DNA of 58,218 nucleotides, taken from IMG/VR virus record IMGVR_UViG_3300043538_000065, positions 1 through 58,218 of that record. One strand, written 5' to 3'. Both the position numbers and the translations under genes were made by a program. Source of the stretch: a virus. This document shows positions 42,601-50,415 of the stretch, in pieces. Under the pieces are notes generated by a model. That model was not told the DNA's origin. It did no database searches and saw nothing but the letters and a program-made list of their open reading frames with translations. How positions within the stretch are numbered: the stretch's first letter is position 1; every line of letters starts with the position of its first letter.

Positions 42601-43483
42601 CACCTCCGCCAGAACTTTTGAGCAGCGCTTCGCCAGCTTCCGTCAGGCCGATCCGCGTTGTCGTCGCATGCACCAATCCATCGCGGACAAGGCCGCGCAC
42701 GATGGAGAATGTGACCTGTTCGCCTGCCGCAATTGCGCGCAGCGCTGAAAGGGTGGAGCCCGCGCCGTCAGGGGACAGTGACGACACGGGCTCTGATCGC
42801 AGCGACCGGGGAGGATCATCTGCGATAATCGGCGCGGAAGTTAGCCCTCCGGCGCCGGGTTGGGATTGAGGCGAGCCGGCACCCTCCACGCTAAGCGTGA
42901 CTGATGCCGGCTCTGGCAACGCGGCGTTGGCAAGGTCCGGGGCCTCCCGTAGGATCGGGTGCTGCCCCTCTACCGTCAGCCGTCGCTGCGCCGGGTCTGC
43001 GTTTGCTACGGGTGAGCCGCCGTTATTTCGAGCCCCATGTCCAAGAAGATTTTGAGGTTGAGGGGTCGGTTCCGACGGCTCGCCGGTAGCAACTGGCGCG
43101 ATCAGCGACTTCGCCCAATGGATCACCTGGTTGCCGTAGTCCGCGCTGCACTGCGTGCCCTCGCCTCCGGTTTCGGCGTTGCCCATGTAGGTTTGCGCGC
43201 GACGAATAACTTCGTCGACTGCTTCCTGCAGTGCATCTTCGCGGCTGATGAAAAACAGGTCGGGCGCATTGGCGTGGAACCCCGGCGGGTGCGCCAACCA
43301 GTTTCCGTTTTCCAATTCGAGCACGCCTATCTTGGCCCATACGGCCCGGAAGCGCGGGTTGTCGTGTTCGAATATCTCGCCCTGTTCGTCGCGGAAGGAT
43401 CGCCCTTCAGGGCCCAGCGGAGGCTCGCCGGCGGCGTTGCGCAGGATCGGGGTTGCGGGTGTGGTGCGGGCGGGAGCGTTCAT
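39662..43483 (-). CDS. Fused SNF2-like helicase and N-4/N-6 DNA methyltransferase
   Basis: 1273 residues. About 1-130: conserved N-terminal domain; 150-410: Ala/Gly/Pro/Ser-rich linker holding a palindromic repeat; 430-850: SNF2-like helicase with Walker A FGLHKT (Lys about 467), SLDEAS (motif II, about 551), TATPSPNRYKEL (III) and RLQRFGQ (VI); 870-1240: methylase with TSIPF (motif IV, about 910) before FGGLGT (motif I, about 1207), so class beta order. Such fusions resemble P1 DarB-type or defence-related methylase-helicases. Cytoplasmic, acts on phage DNA. ATGA with the upstream gene. Confidence 0.9.
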   Translation of the reverse strand: MNAPARTTPATPILRNAAGEPPLGPEGRSFRDEQGEIFEHDNPRFRAVWAKIGVLELENGNWLAHPPGFHANAPDLFFISREDALQEAVDEVIRRAQTYMGNAETGGEGTQCSADYGNQVIHWAKSLIAPVATGEPSEPTPQPQNLLGHGARNNGGSPVANADPAQRRLTVEGQHPILREAPDLANAALPEPASVTLSVEGAGSPQSQPGAGGLTSAPIIADDPPRSLRSEPVSSLSPDGAGSTLSALRAIAAGEQVTFSIVRGLVRDGLVHATTTRIGLTEAGEALLKSSGGGGESGPAPYREGAQKPMGESPILREPHNGPDCAVAGVAPGPSETIEPAPIGAGSVADVKCEACAPGAVDFSSPATADGEVKAFEGSTCMPLAGGKSPVSNPALADNLNDDDDLAIEWPSYDAFLEDKIVTAPLRGIEVNRDALHPWLKPHCKDLTLWALRLGCAAIFANFGLHKTAMQLEWCRQLHKHVGGATLNVVPLGVRHGFIKEALQLSMDVRFVRTNAEFHALTAEGVVHFLTNYESIREGKLDPNLFAACSLDEASVLRSYGSKTFQEFLPLFSKVEFKLVATATPSPNRYKELIHYAGFLGVMDTGLALTRWFQRNSEKAGDLTLYPHKEDEFWMWVHSWAAFLQRPSELGYSDEGYELPPLKLTWHEVPADHSKAQPERDGQGVMFRNVANSLQDAAKSRRDSLSSRIAKMVEIIAKDPEPHRIIWHDLEAEREAIEQALPEVVTITGSMDIDDREVRLHDFEEGRVKYFGTKPILSGSGSNFQYHCHKAIYVGMPGDGYKFNDFIQSIYRLQRFGQTFPVEVDIIYSEDMRAGRATLEQKWALDSEMRKRMSAIILAHGLNTLPLRDALARTIGVKRVEIRGEKFIAINNDCVAECRTWPDNSVDQIITSIPFSNHYEYSASYNDFGHTDDNGHFWSQMDFLTTELFRMLKPGRLACIHVKDRVLFGSVTGLGFSTISSFHEEAVMHYKAHGFFKMGMIQIDTDVVKENADGSYRLGWSENCKDSTTKGVGSPEYVLLMRKGQSDRARGYADVPVVKEKWDGEGLADGEAANDGYSRARWQIDAHGRWRSSGNRLLTAEEFESLPAETLRKIFAKISSERIYDYEAHVRIGERLERVRDLPAQWSCLTPGSANENVWYDISRMHTLNSKQVQQGREKHICPLQFDTVDRLINRFSNEGELIFDPFGGLGTVAYRAILKGRRGAVVELNSVSYLDSIEHLRAAESKMYVPQLFDLATFDAVNTPPPSGPDGG
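42444..42469. repeat. 26-bp perfect palindrome inside the methylase linker
   Basis: The core TGCGCCAATTGGCGCA is extended by five more complementary bases on each side. It is in frame, coding EPAPIGAGS in the low-complexity linker. Same core at 56270-56285 and, with one change in the centre, at 24440-24459. Confidence 0.95.
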
Positions 43484-44142
43484 GCGGGCGCTCCGGTATC
43501 AACCGGAAAATCTTCCGGATCCAGCGCTTCACCTTTTTTGAGGGCGGATTTCGCGCCGACCGCCGTGAGCCAAAAGATGTTATCGCCACCCGTAAACGCC
43601 GATCCTTTACGACCTCGCGCAAGCCCGGCCGCAACCATGTCGCACCAAGCGACATAGTCAGGATGCCGCTCGCCGGCGACGAAATGGTTGCGGTAGCTCT
43701 GGTTGCGCTTGTTCGGAAGGCCGAGCGCATGGCGGGCGAGTTCACGGCGCTGATCGAGCGCGCTCCTGCCCGGCAGAGGATCGCCGAACAATCCGCCCGT
43801 CAGGCCCAGCACCTCGCATCGCGCCCGCAGTTCGGCGTCGGCAACCAGGATTGCCGTTCGCATGGTCCGCGCCGATGGCGGCAGCGCCGGCGGCATGACG
43901 AGGTTGGCCGGCGCGCGCAGCACAAGGTTTCGATCTGGAGCGGCCTCAATCATGTCGCGCGTTACTGCGTTAACCCGATCTCGTCTCAGCATAGACAACC
44001 GCGTCTGGCAGCTTCCCTTCGGATGCTCCAGGCGTTTTGCCACCTCAGGCCAGGGCAGGCCCTCCACCTCGCGCATCTGCCACAGCAGCGCATTCTGCTG
44101 ATCGGTCCATGGATTGGCGCGGCCCCGGAATCGGTACGTCAT
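43480..44142 (-). CDS. Early DNA-binding protein with SANT/Myb-like N-terminus
   Basis: 220 residues. WTDQQNALLWQMREVEGLPW and EVAKRLEHPKGSCQTRLSML form a helix-turn-helix of the SANT-like type common in phage regulators. A Pro/Arg-rich linker is followed by a second helical domain with NKRNQSYRNHFVAG. It lies between two methylase genes with ATGA overlaps on both sides. Possibly a regulator or target-recognition partner. Confidence 0.75.
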   Translation of the reverse strand: MTYRFRGRANPWTDQQNALLWQMREVEGLPWPEVAKRLEHPKGSCQTRLSMLRRDRVNAVTRDMIEAAPDRNLVLRAPANLVMPPALPPSARTMRTAILVADAELRARCEVLGLTGGLFGDPLPGRSALDQRRELARHALGLPNKRNQSYRNHFVAGERHPDYVAWCDMVAAGLARGRKGSAFTGGDNIFWLTAVGAKSALKKGEALDPEDFPVDTGAPA

Positions 44143-46313
44143 TCCGCCGCCTCCAATATGAATTGAGGCGCGTCGGCTTCATCTGCAAACAGTGCTGTTA
44201 CGCAGGCATCCGCCAATTCGACCGGCACGGCGTTGCCTATCTGCTTGACCTTTTCCGTCTTGTTGCCCGTGAACTCGTATTTCACCAGCTCAGGATCGAA
44301 ACCCATCGCCGCGCCGAGCTCGTAATCCTCCAGCATGCGGAACAGGATGTCGTGACCGGTCGCCTCCACCAAGTTGATGTGGCCAGTGGCGCAGATCGTG
44401 GGCGTCGGAACTTCTAGGGAATGAACGCGCGGTGGTTGGCCCTCACGTTCGCCGAATTGAGCCGCAATAAATGCGAGTTCGCCCCTATGTGCAGTCGTCA
44501 AGGTCGGCAGCGGATCAACCTCGACGTCGCGCGCACGGTTCGACATGTCCGAGTGAGTGACCGGTATCACCAGGGCGAAGCGGTCCAAAGCCGTTACCGT
44601 GGGTAAAGGCTCGTTGACCGTGCTGCAGGTCTCGCCTGATCCCGATCCATAGTACGGAGCAATCAGCGCGATCGCGCCGTCACCAACGTTGGTAGGAAGA
44701 GGATCACTGGTCGCACGCGGCGCACCGCCGGAAGCCTGAGACAAGACGAAGGGCTCAACGATCGCGAACTTGCCTCCCTGTGCGTGAATCGTCTGCAGCG
44801 GGTCATTCAGACTGAGACATCGTCGGGCATCGGGGTTTCGTTCATGCGGGGAATTGCCGTGCGCAACCGCCGCAATGAACGGTTCAACCAACATCGGCCG
44901 CGCGCAGCCGGGACGTTCCTCGTTGCCAGCGCCGCCGGTCGTAAAGCCTGGTAGCGGATCGCTAACCTCACGAGCGGGTGCTTGCCCAGTGGCCAGAATC
45001 AGCGGCTGAACGAGTGCAACGCCGCCGCCTGGCGCGGTAGTGAAACAAGGCGACGGCGAGACTGCGGGATCCTTCGCCGCGTTATTGTTCCGGTTCGCCA
45101 GGATCAACGCTTCCGCCAGCCACACCCCGCCCTTACTGTCCAAGGCCGGTAGCGGCGTGGTCGACACATCCGCCGCCTTGTTGTTCTTGCGGCCGTTAAT
45201 GAAGATCGGCTCCGCCAGCCCAATATGCTGACCGTTCGCGGCCAACGCCGGCACGGGCAGCTCGATCGAGCGGCCGTCGGCATGATTGCGCAGCGTGACT
45301 AACATCGGCGCAAATGTTTCCGCATTTGTAACAGCCGGCGCGGCCGTGCGGCGGAACTCGCGTAGCCATTTGCCGTAGAAACAAGTCCGCGCGCGCGATC
45401 GTCGGCTTACGTCAGGTTTGGCGGCATGACGGCGGGCAAAATTGTAGCGGATGGTGTGGATCAGCGAGCGCTCCAGTTCGGTCCGCAACATGAAGGCGAA
45501 TACCGGCGGCCAACAGAACTTGATGACGCCGGCCAGCACCCGCGCCAGCGTCTTTGGCGCAAGCGGTACCGGCCGGCCGAAGATCGAGCGGCCTTTGATG
45601 TTCCAGTCGATGATGTCGCGCGCAGGGCGCCACGGCTTTGCCGCGCCCTTGCCGTGGCTGATGATCGGCCAAGTGATGTTGCGCCGGCGTTTCTTCGCCA
45701 ACATGATGAAGCGTTTTCGCGTCGTGGCGCTGCCGTAGTTGGCGGCGTTTAGCTTCTGATATTCCGGCTCGAAGTCGAACTTGCGGATATTGTCGATCCA
45801 CATCTCGAAATACTGGCCCTCTTTCTCCTTGATCGGCCGGCGGGTAACGACGTCGACCGGTCCCCACTTTGTGTATTCCCAGACGTTCTCGATCATCAGG
45901 TTGAGGACATCGAGTTCGGCCAGCCAAGTGAGAATGTGCCAAGGGTCGCTGCGCTGCTGGTCCGAGGTGGGCTTTCCGCCGCGCGCGACCGAATGATGCG
46001 TACAGGTTGGCGATGCCATCAGGATGTCGAGATAGCCTTCCGGCACAATCAAGCCGGGCCGCGCCGCTGCGATGTTCTGGAGATAATGCCGGGCCTTGGG
46101 ATGATGGCGCGCGTGAGTATGCAGCGCGATCGGCCAGTGATTGAGGCAGACGAGGTCCATCTCGAAGCCTAGCCGCTCCAGCGCCCGCTTGGCTCCGGTC
46201 GACGTGCCGCCAGCACCGCAAAGCAGATCAGCCACCTTTTTGACGGGACGGCCATTGATGGCATCAAGAATACGTATCGACTCGTCGCGAATATGGTCGA
46301 GTTCGGACTTCAC
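44139..46313 (-). CDS. C5 cytosine DNA methyltransferase with internal repeats
   Basis: 724 residues from the GTG at 46313 (GTGA overlap; GGGAGG upstream). Motif I VADLLCGAGG (27-36), motif IV SPTCTHHS with the catalytic Cys104 (in place of the usual PPCQ), motif VI ENVWEY, motif VIII TRKRFIM, and motif X IGNAVPVELA. Between VIII and X are about eight loose repeats of D-PLPT-TT...ALVEPF (about residues 345-650). These repeats replace a usual target-recognition domain. Protects phage DNA from host restriction, by inference. Confidence 0.9.
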   Translation of the reverse strand: MKSELDHIRDESIRILDAINGRPVKKVADLLCGAGGTSTGAKRALERLGFEMDLVCLNHWPIALHTHARHHPKARHYLQNIAAARPGLIVPEGYLDILMASPTCTHHSVARGGKPTSDQQRSDPWHILTWLAELDVLNLMIENVWEYTKWGPVDVVTRRPIKEKEGQYFEMWIDNIRKFDFEPEYQKLNAANYGSATTRKRFIMLAKKRRRNITWPIISHGKGAAKPWRPARDIIDWNIKGRSIFGRPVPLAPKTLARVLAGVIKFCWPPVFAFMLRTELERSLIHTIRYNFARRHAAKPDVSRRSRARTCFYGKWLREFRRTAAPAVTNAETFAPMLVTLRNHADGRSIELPVPALAANGQHIGLAEPIFINGRKNNKAADVSTTPLPALDSKGGVWLAEALILANRNNNAAKDPAVSPSPCFTTAPGGGVALVQPLILATGQAPAREVSDPLPGFTTGGAGNEERPGCARPMLVEPFIAAVAHGNSPHERNPDARRCLSLNDPLQTIHAQGGKFAIVEPFVLSQASGGAPRATSDPLPTNVGDGAIALIAPYYGSGSGETCSTVNEPLPTVTALDRFALVIPVTHSDMSNRARDVEVDPLPTLTTAHRGELAFIAAQFGEREGQPPRVHSLEVPTPTICATGHINLVEATGHDILFRMLEDYELGAAMGFDPELVKYEFTGNKTEKVKQIGNAVPVELADACVTALFADEADAPQFILEAAE

Positions 46314-46579
46314 TCCGCAGCCTCCCGCACCATTCCGACGCCGCCAAAATGCCATTCAACCGGATAGCCGCCTACGTTTTGCGGCTTTGGCATGCTCCAC
46401 TGCGCTTCAGCGCAGCCGGCGTAGACGTGGAGTTCGCCGTCGCCGAGCGCGATGGTGAAACTGTTGGAGGGCGCGCCGTGGGTTTCGAGAATATCCACCA
46501 GCCAGCGGGCGCCGAACTCGAGTTCGTCGCGCTTCAGCGCAGCGCGCGGGCGGGGCAATGGTGCCTGGATCGGCCTCAT
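46310..46579 (-). CDS. Hypothetical protein, 89 aa
   Basis: ATG start, Arg-rich beginning (PIQAPLPRPRAALKRDELEF), then FTIALGDGELHVYAGCAEAQ and VEWHFGGVGM. Soluble beta-rich fold likely. ATGA and GTGA overlaps on its two sides. Function unknown. Confidence 0.65.
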   Translation of the reverse strand: MRPIQAPLPRPRAALKRDELEFGARWLVDILETHGAPSNSFTIALGDGELHVYAGCAEAQWSMPKPQNVGGYPVEWHFGGVGMVREAAE

Positions 46580-46755
46580 CGCAAAGCCCTCGCGTTCTTC
46601 GGCTCAATGCCGAACTCGCGCGCTTTCGCCTCGTTGACGTAATTGCCGGGCGTGATCTCCACCATGCAGGTATCGCCGCGCATGTAGTATTCGCCGGGCT
46701 TGAAGCCGCGACGCTGGGCTTCTTCGATCTGTTTGCGCTGTTCGTCGGCGTTCAT
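46576..46755 (-). CDS. Small hypothetical protein, 59 aa
   Basis: Starts at the ATG at 46755 with GGAGG upstream, sharing TGATG with the previous gene. MNADEQRKQIEEAQRRGFKP and GEYYMRGDTCMVEITPGNYV. Charged helix then a beta hairpin. Function unknown. Confidence 0.65.
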   Translation of the reverse strand: MNADEQRKQIEEAQRRGFKPGEYYMRGDTCMVEITPGNYVNEAKAREFGIEPKNARALR

Positions 46756-47300
46756 CAGAACGACCTCCGCTTTGTCTTGCGGGAGCGGTCGAACTTGTCG
46801 CCTTCGGCGATGATGAGGGCGCAGGCCTTGACGAGGTCGCGGCGGAACCCGGTCGGTTTCCACCAATCATGGGACCATGGCCAGAAGTTCGGAAGAAGCA
46901 TGCGCGGGTTATTGCCAAAACCGATGCCGTCCAGATGGATGTAGGCCTGTTTTGCGTAGGCAGCGCCCGCAAGCGCCAGATCGCCGACGTCGTGCGCATC
47001 GTCATGCTCGACGGTCCAGCCCTCCACGTCACGTTGCCTGTAGCATTCCGCGATCACGGCTTGCACGAAGCCCGACAGCGGCCGACGGATATGCAGCGCC
47101 TCAAACACCCGTCGCATCACGAACTGCCGCAACAGCGACACGACCGTCATGATCGCGGCAAAGGCGAGGTTCATCTCGATCGGGATGTTGACGCCGAGCA
47201 GGACGGGCAATACGAGCCACTGCACGAACAGCGAGAGGAAGAACCCGGCCGCGGTCGAGAGGAAGGTTTCCAGCATGGACATTAGGCGGGACTGTTTCAT
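46755..47300 (-). CDS. Membrane protein joined to a phage soluble domain
   Basis: 181 residues. The N-terminal about 75 residues begin KQSRLMSMLETFLSTAAGFF and hold two hydrophobic helices, like small phage membrane proteins of the DUF7220 type. The C-terminal part has RQRDVEGWTVEHDDAHDVGD and WPWSHDWWKPTGFRRDLVKA, a domain that often occurs alone in phages. A natural fusion of two phage modules. Inner membrane with a cytoplasmic domain, probably. Confidence 0.75.
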   Translation of the reverse strand: MKQSRLMSMLETFLSTAAGFFLSLFVQWLVLPVLLGVNIPIEMNLAFAAIMTVVSLLRQFVMRRVFEALHIRRPLSGFVQAVIAECYRQRDVEGWTVEHDDAHDVGDLALAGAAYAKQAYIHLDGIGFGNNPRMLLPNFWPWSHDWWKPTGFRRDLVKACALIIAEGDKFDRSRKTKRRSF

Positions 47301-47491
47301 GTGCGGCCCTCGATAACATCCATGCCACGAGCATCGAACTCGCAGAGATCGACGCGCGGCTCTGTTAGGTCATAAACGTGGCGCAGCCGTTCTTGCCGGG
47401 ACCATTCGAGAACGCCGGCCTTGTCGCGTTCCCGTTTTCGGTGACGGCGTTGCCGGACAGCATCCGGAGACATTGATGGCGGGCGCTTCAT
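47297..47491 (-). CDS. Small basic hypothetical protein
   Basis: 64 residues, MKRPPSMSPDAVRQRRHRKR, strongly basic at the start and acidic at the end. ATGA overlaps with both neighbours. Basic helix suggests DNA binding. Confidence 0.6.
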   Translation of the reverse strand: MKRPPSMSPDAVRQRRHRKRERDKAGVLEWSRQERLRHVYDLTEPRVDLCEFDARGMDVIEGRT

Positions 47492-48933
47492 TCGGCGGCC
47501 TCCGCAGGTTCAAGGCCAAGCGCCGGCTGCTCAACCTCCGGCGCTTCATTGCCCCATCGAATCCAACCCTCGCGCGCACGACGGGCGTTGAGTTCGATCT
47601 TTGGCGTGTTCGGAAAATGGAATTCCGCGTGTTCGTATTGTTGATCGGGCTTTTCCGAATGTTTGCCGACCGGCGCTTCGAAGCGCGATGGGAAATGCGC
47701 CGTGCTTGGTGCGGTCACCTTGCCGCGCGTTCCGATCAGCAGCAGCTCGTGCTCGCCAGTCACCCAGAAGCCGGGGCCGCGGCCATCACCGTTACGAACC
47801 TTGTCCCAACATCGCTGCGACTTGTAGTCAAAGCCGCGCAGCTCCATCACCTTCATTGCGATGGCGCAATGCGGAATCGTGGTCCACATGTAGAGGACAC
47901 AATCGTCATCGGCGCAGGCGAAGCGCTCCGCAGTGCGGGCAACAATCTCTTCGGCAGTATGTGCGTCACGCGCGGTCGGGTAGTGGTTGGAAGGATGCCG
48001 GTCCATGCCGGTCTCGCGGCTACGGGGCTCGAAATCCCATTCGAAATCTTCCAGCACGACGCCGAACTTGCCTTTGGCGGCGATGGCCGTGCCGAGCTTC
48101 GCTTCCTTGTCGTCGCGCTTTTTCTTTTTCTCAGCCTGGTCTTCGGCGCGGACTTCCTTGGCGACTTTTCGGATTTCTTTTTTGGCATCAGGTGTCAGCT
48201 TGCCGGCTTCGTCGCGCGGCAGCGCATCGAGGATGGGCTTTTGCTCGGTAACCGGCAGCGCCGCAATGCTGGCGGCATCATTGACGGTCACATCGCCTTG
48301 CCGGAAGGCATGCTGCAGCTCGGGCGCGCCCTGATCAAGTACCGTGCTATACCGCTTGATCGACGCGACGCTGACATCGTATCTCTCGGCAGCCTCATCG
48401 TGAGTCATCGGCGGTTCGGTAGACGCCGGCTCAACAGGCTGATCCGCGAACGGCAATGAACTCGTCCTAGATAGCTCACGTGAGCTACCTAGCGTGTAGC
48501 GATTTACGCCACGCGGGATTTTCGCGCGCCGGGCCGCGTAGTCGACCCTCTGCTGGAACGTCAGATGACGCCGTTTAAAATTTTCGTCGTCGAGAAAGTC
48601 AAATAGCTGCGCCAGCGTTCCATTGAAAACGGCGTAGCTGATCGGTCTCCTCAGCTCGAGCAGCTCGCGCACCCGGTTACGGCCGTCAGCGAGCATCGCG
48701 TGATGAAATAGAACCGGCCGATTCTGCCTCTCAGCAAGGGAGGCGCGGAATGGCGGTCGTTGATCCTCCGGAATCATTGGCAGGTAATTCGCCAACGGAT
48801 GAATGAACTTGAACTTGTGCTCAAGCGCCAAGTGCCCGGCGAGCATGTCGGCGAATTCCTGCGACGCGAATTCGGCGGCAAGGCCCTTATAACGCGGCTC
48901 GCCGGGCTGAAGTATCCCGCCTGACTGGATCAT
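47488..48933 (-). CDS. ParB-like domain fused to MT-A70-type adenine methylase fold
   Basis: 481 residues. About 40-120 resembles a ParB-like nuclease/sulfiredoxin fold (HPLANYLPMIPEDQR, ADGRNRVRELLE). About 170-280 is a charged linker with a HTH-like part (DEAAERYDVSVASIKRYSTV) and a Lys-rich coiled coil. About 285-460 is MT-A70-like: SRETGMDRHPSNHYPT, DDCVLYMWTTIPHC, GFWVTGEHELLLIGTRG. The catalytic DPPW is changed to DFEW (about 295). Possibly a methylase with altered activity, or inactive. Confidence 0.8.
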   Translation of the reverse strand: MIQSGGILQPGEPRYKGLAAEFASQEFADMLAGHLALEHKFKFIHPLANYLPMIPEDQRPPFRASLAERQNRPVLFHHAMLADGRNRVRELLELRRPISYAVFNGTLAQLFDFLDDENFKRRHLTFQQRVDYAARRAKIPRGVNRYTLGSSRELSRTSSLPFADQPVEPASTEPPMTHDEAAERYDVSVASIKRYSTVLDQGAPELQHAFRQGDVTVNDAASIAALPVTEQKPILDALPRDEAGKLTPDAKKEIRKVAKEVRAEDQAEKKKKRDDKEAKLGTAIAAKGKFGVVLEDFEWDFEPRSRETGMDRHPSNHYPTARDAHTAEEIVARTAERFACADDDCVLYMWTTIPHCAIAMKVMELRGFDYKSQRCWDKVRNGDGRGPGFWVTGEHELLLIGTRGKVTAPSTAHFPSRFEAPVGKHSEKPDQQYEHAEFHFPNTPKIELNARRAREGWIRWGNEAPEVEQPALGLEPAEAAE

Positions 48934-48935
48934 GC

Positions 48936-49100
48936 CTACCGCCCCGCCCGCTTGTGGATCCTGAGATCGTCCGGCGCGCGCAGATGCGCGACCAAGGCCG
49001 CGCCCAACAGCAGCGCCAGCATCACGGCAATGCCCATCAATGGCGTCCGCAGGTCGCCGAACAGGTCCAGTCCGTCGAGGTCGATGGCGAGCGGCATCAT
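48936..49100 (-). CDS. Small single-span membrane protein
   Basis: 54 residues; two adjacent ATG codons (49100 and 49097) overlap the previous stop. LMGIAVMLALLLGAALVAHL is a strong transmembrane helix followed by a short basic tail. Early-region position; role unknown. Confidence 0.6.
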   Translation of the reverse strand: MMPLAIDLDGLDLFGDLRTPLMGIAVMLALLLGAALVAHLRAPDDLRIHKRAGR

Positions 49101-49318
49101 GTGCTCCACATTCCCTTGAGGTAGCGGAAGACGAACGCGGGCCATCCTGCGATCATCGCCAGGGTCGCCAGCACCATCCGGATACGCACTGCCGTCATCT
49201 GCGATCTTGCAGCAAAGGTGTTGTCGACGATGCCAAGCCCACCGAGCACGAGCCAAAGCACCCCGCCGATCGACAGGTAGACCAGCGCTGGCGTGATGAG
49301 GTCGTCGGGTGACATCAT
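49097..49318 (-). CDS. Small two-span membrane protein
   Basis: 73 residues with hydrophobic helices at about 9-30 (ALVYLSIGGVLWLVLGGLGI) and 48-65 (MVLATLAMIAGWPAFVF). ATGA overlap with the upstream gene. May act in superinfection exclusion or phage-membrane contact, which is speculation. Confidence 0.65.
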   Translation of the reverse strand: MMSPDDLITPALVYLSIGGVLWLVLGGLGIVDNTFAARSQMTAVRIRMVLATLAMIAGWPAFVFRYLKGMWST

Positions 49319-49677
49319 GGAAACGATCCTCCATCACGACTGTCGGAATCGTCGCCGTCGAAGCCATCATCTTCATCGTCGCCGTGGTCGCGATATGGAA
49401 TCGCGGGCGTGTAGGATCGCTCCGCGTAATTCATGACGGTCTTTTCGTCCGTCACGGTGTAGGAGAAAATCGACGAGCCGCCGTAGTAATGGCTGGACCA
49501 GGTCACCTCGTTCGGAGCGGCGATCTTCGGAACATCGATGCGCAGCATCTTGGCGCCGAAGCGCTCTTCCTCCCGGGCCTTGCCGACGTGGCGGCGATGG
49601 CCGAATATCTCGACAATGGCCCATTCCCAGGTTTCGGTTTCTGGCGTCGGGGCAGCGATATCGGCAGGTTCGGACAT
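49315..49677 (-). CDS. Hypothetical early protein, 120 aa
   Basis: Starts at the ATG at 49677; the longer frame is a shadow. MSEPADIAAPTPETETWEWA, then beta-rich WSSHYYGGSSIFSYTVTDEK and an acidic Asp/Gly tail. Soluble. Function unknown. Confidence 0.65.
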   Translation of the reverse strand: MSEPADIAAPTPETETWEWAIVEIFGHRRHVGKAREEERFGAKMLRIDVPKIAAPNEVTWSSHYYGGSSIFSYTVTDEKTVMNYAERSYTPAIPYRDHGDDEDDGFDGDDSDSRDGGSFP

Positions 49678-49796
49678 CGGACGCGTTCCACTTTTTTCGA
49701 GACAAAACTTCTCACGCTCGGAAACGACCGGGCGCGCGGCAGATCGGCGATACGCAAGGGGAAGCAACTGGAACGCGGGGAACTTAAAAAGACGCG

Positions 49797-49943
49797 TTAG
49801 CGAGGCAACGGGACCTCGCGGATGTGAGAGATGGCGCGCGCCGGGACGCGGCGCGGCTGGATCATGGCGACGGCGATGCACAGCAGGAACGCCAGACCGA
49901 GCAGGATGGGCGAGATGGCGTCCAGGAATGCGAGGAGCGTCAT
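49797..49943 (-). CDS. Small membrane protein, 48 aa
   Basis: MTLLAFLDAISPILLGLAFL and a further hydrophobic stretch, then a basic tail. ATGA overlap with the upstream gene. Single transmembrane helix of about 22 residues. Confidence 0.6.
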   Translation of the reverse strand: MTLLAFLDAISPILLGLAFLLCIAVAMIQPRRVPARAISHIREVPLPR

Positions 49944-50188
49944 GGCCGGTACTTCCTCTCGACGCGCAACGGCTTGTTGTCGTGGCCGCGCAGCGCGTAA
50001 GCCTGCACGAAGCCATCAAGGCTCGCCCGGGTCAGGAAAATATCGCCGTCGTCATTTTGCAAAAGGCGCAGTCCGCTGTGCTTGGCCCCGGCGTCGATAT
50101 GCCAAAGGCCTCCGCACTTGCCGGCGTCCGCCATCCTCATACGGACAACACGCTTGTGTCTGTTTCTCGAGGGATGCTTCGCTGTCAT
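49940..50188 (-). CDS. Hypothetical protein, 82 aa
   Basis: ATG at 50188 overlaps the previous stop (ATGA). Basic start (MTAKHPSRNRHKRVVRMRMA), then KHSGLRLLQNDDGDIFLTRA and FVQAYALRGHDNKPLRVER. Possibly nucleic-acid binding. Confidence 0.6.
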   Translation of the reverse strand: MTAKHPSRNRHKRVVRMRMADAGKCGGLWHIDAGAKHSGLRLLQNDDGDIFLTRASLDGFVQAYALRGHDNKPLRVERKYRP

Positions 50189-50403
50189 GCCGCCCTCCGC
50201 GTTCGGCGGCGCTTTGGCATGATGCGCCATTCAAGTCCCAAGGCTTCAAGCAACTGGGCCGGCGGGTTGCTTTTGCCGGACAAGAAGGTGCTAACGTTCC
50301 CATCATGGACGGCGTGCGCTACACACCAGGCGCGCATTCCTCCTCGACTTCGATACGGCGCGCTCTTGCGAAGAAGCAGCCTGCGAACCTGGTTCAGGGT
50401 CAT
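50185..50403 (-). CDS. Small HTH regulator (Cro/C1-like)
   Basis: 72 residues. WCVAHAVHDGNVSTFLSGKS and QLLEALGLEWRIMPKRRRTR show the helix-turn-helix of phage Cro/C1-type proteins (HGV-x-x-V-S-x-L-x-G-K-x-PP). GGGGAGGG lies nine bases before the ATG at 50403. First strongly supported gene of the leftward early block. Confidence 0.8.
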   Translation of the reverse strand: MTLNQVRRLLLRKSAPYRSRGGMRAWCVAHAVHDGNVSTFLSGKSNPPAQLLEALGLEWRIMPKRRRTRRAA

Positions 50404-50415
50404 GCCGCCCTCCCC

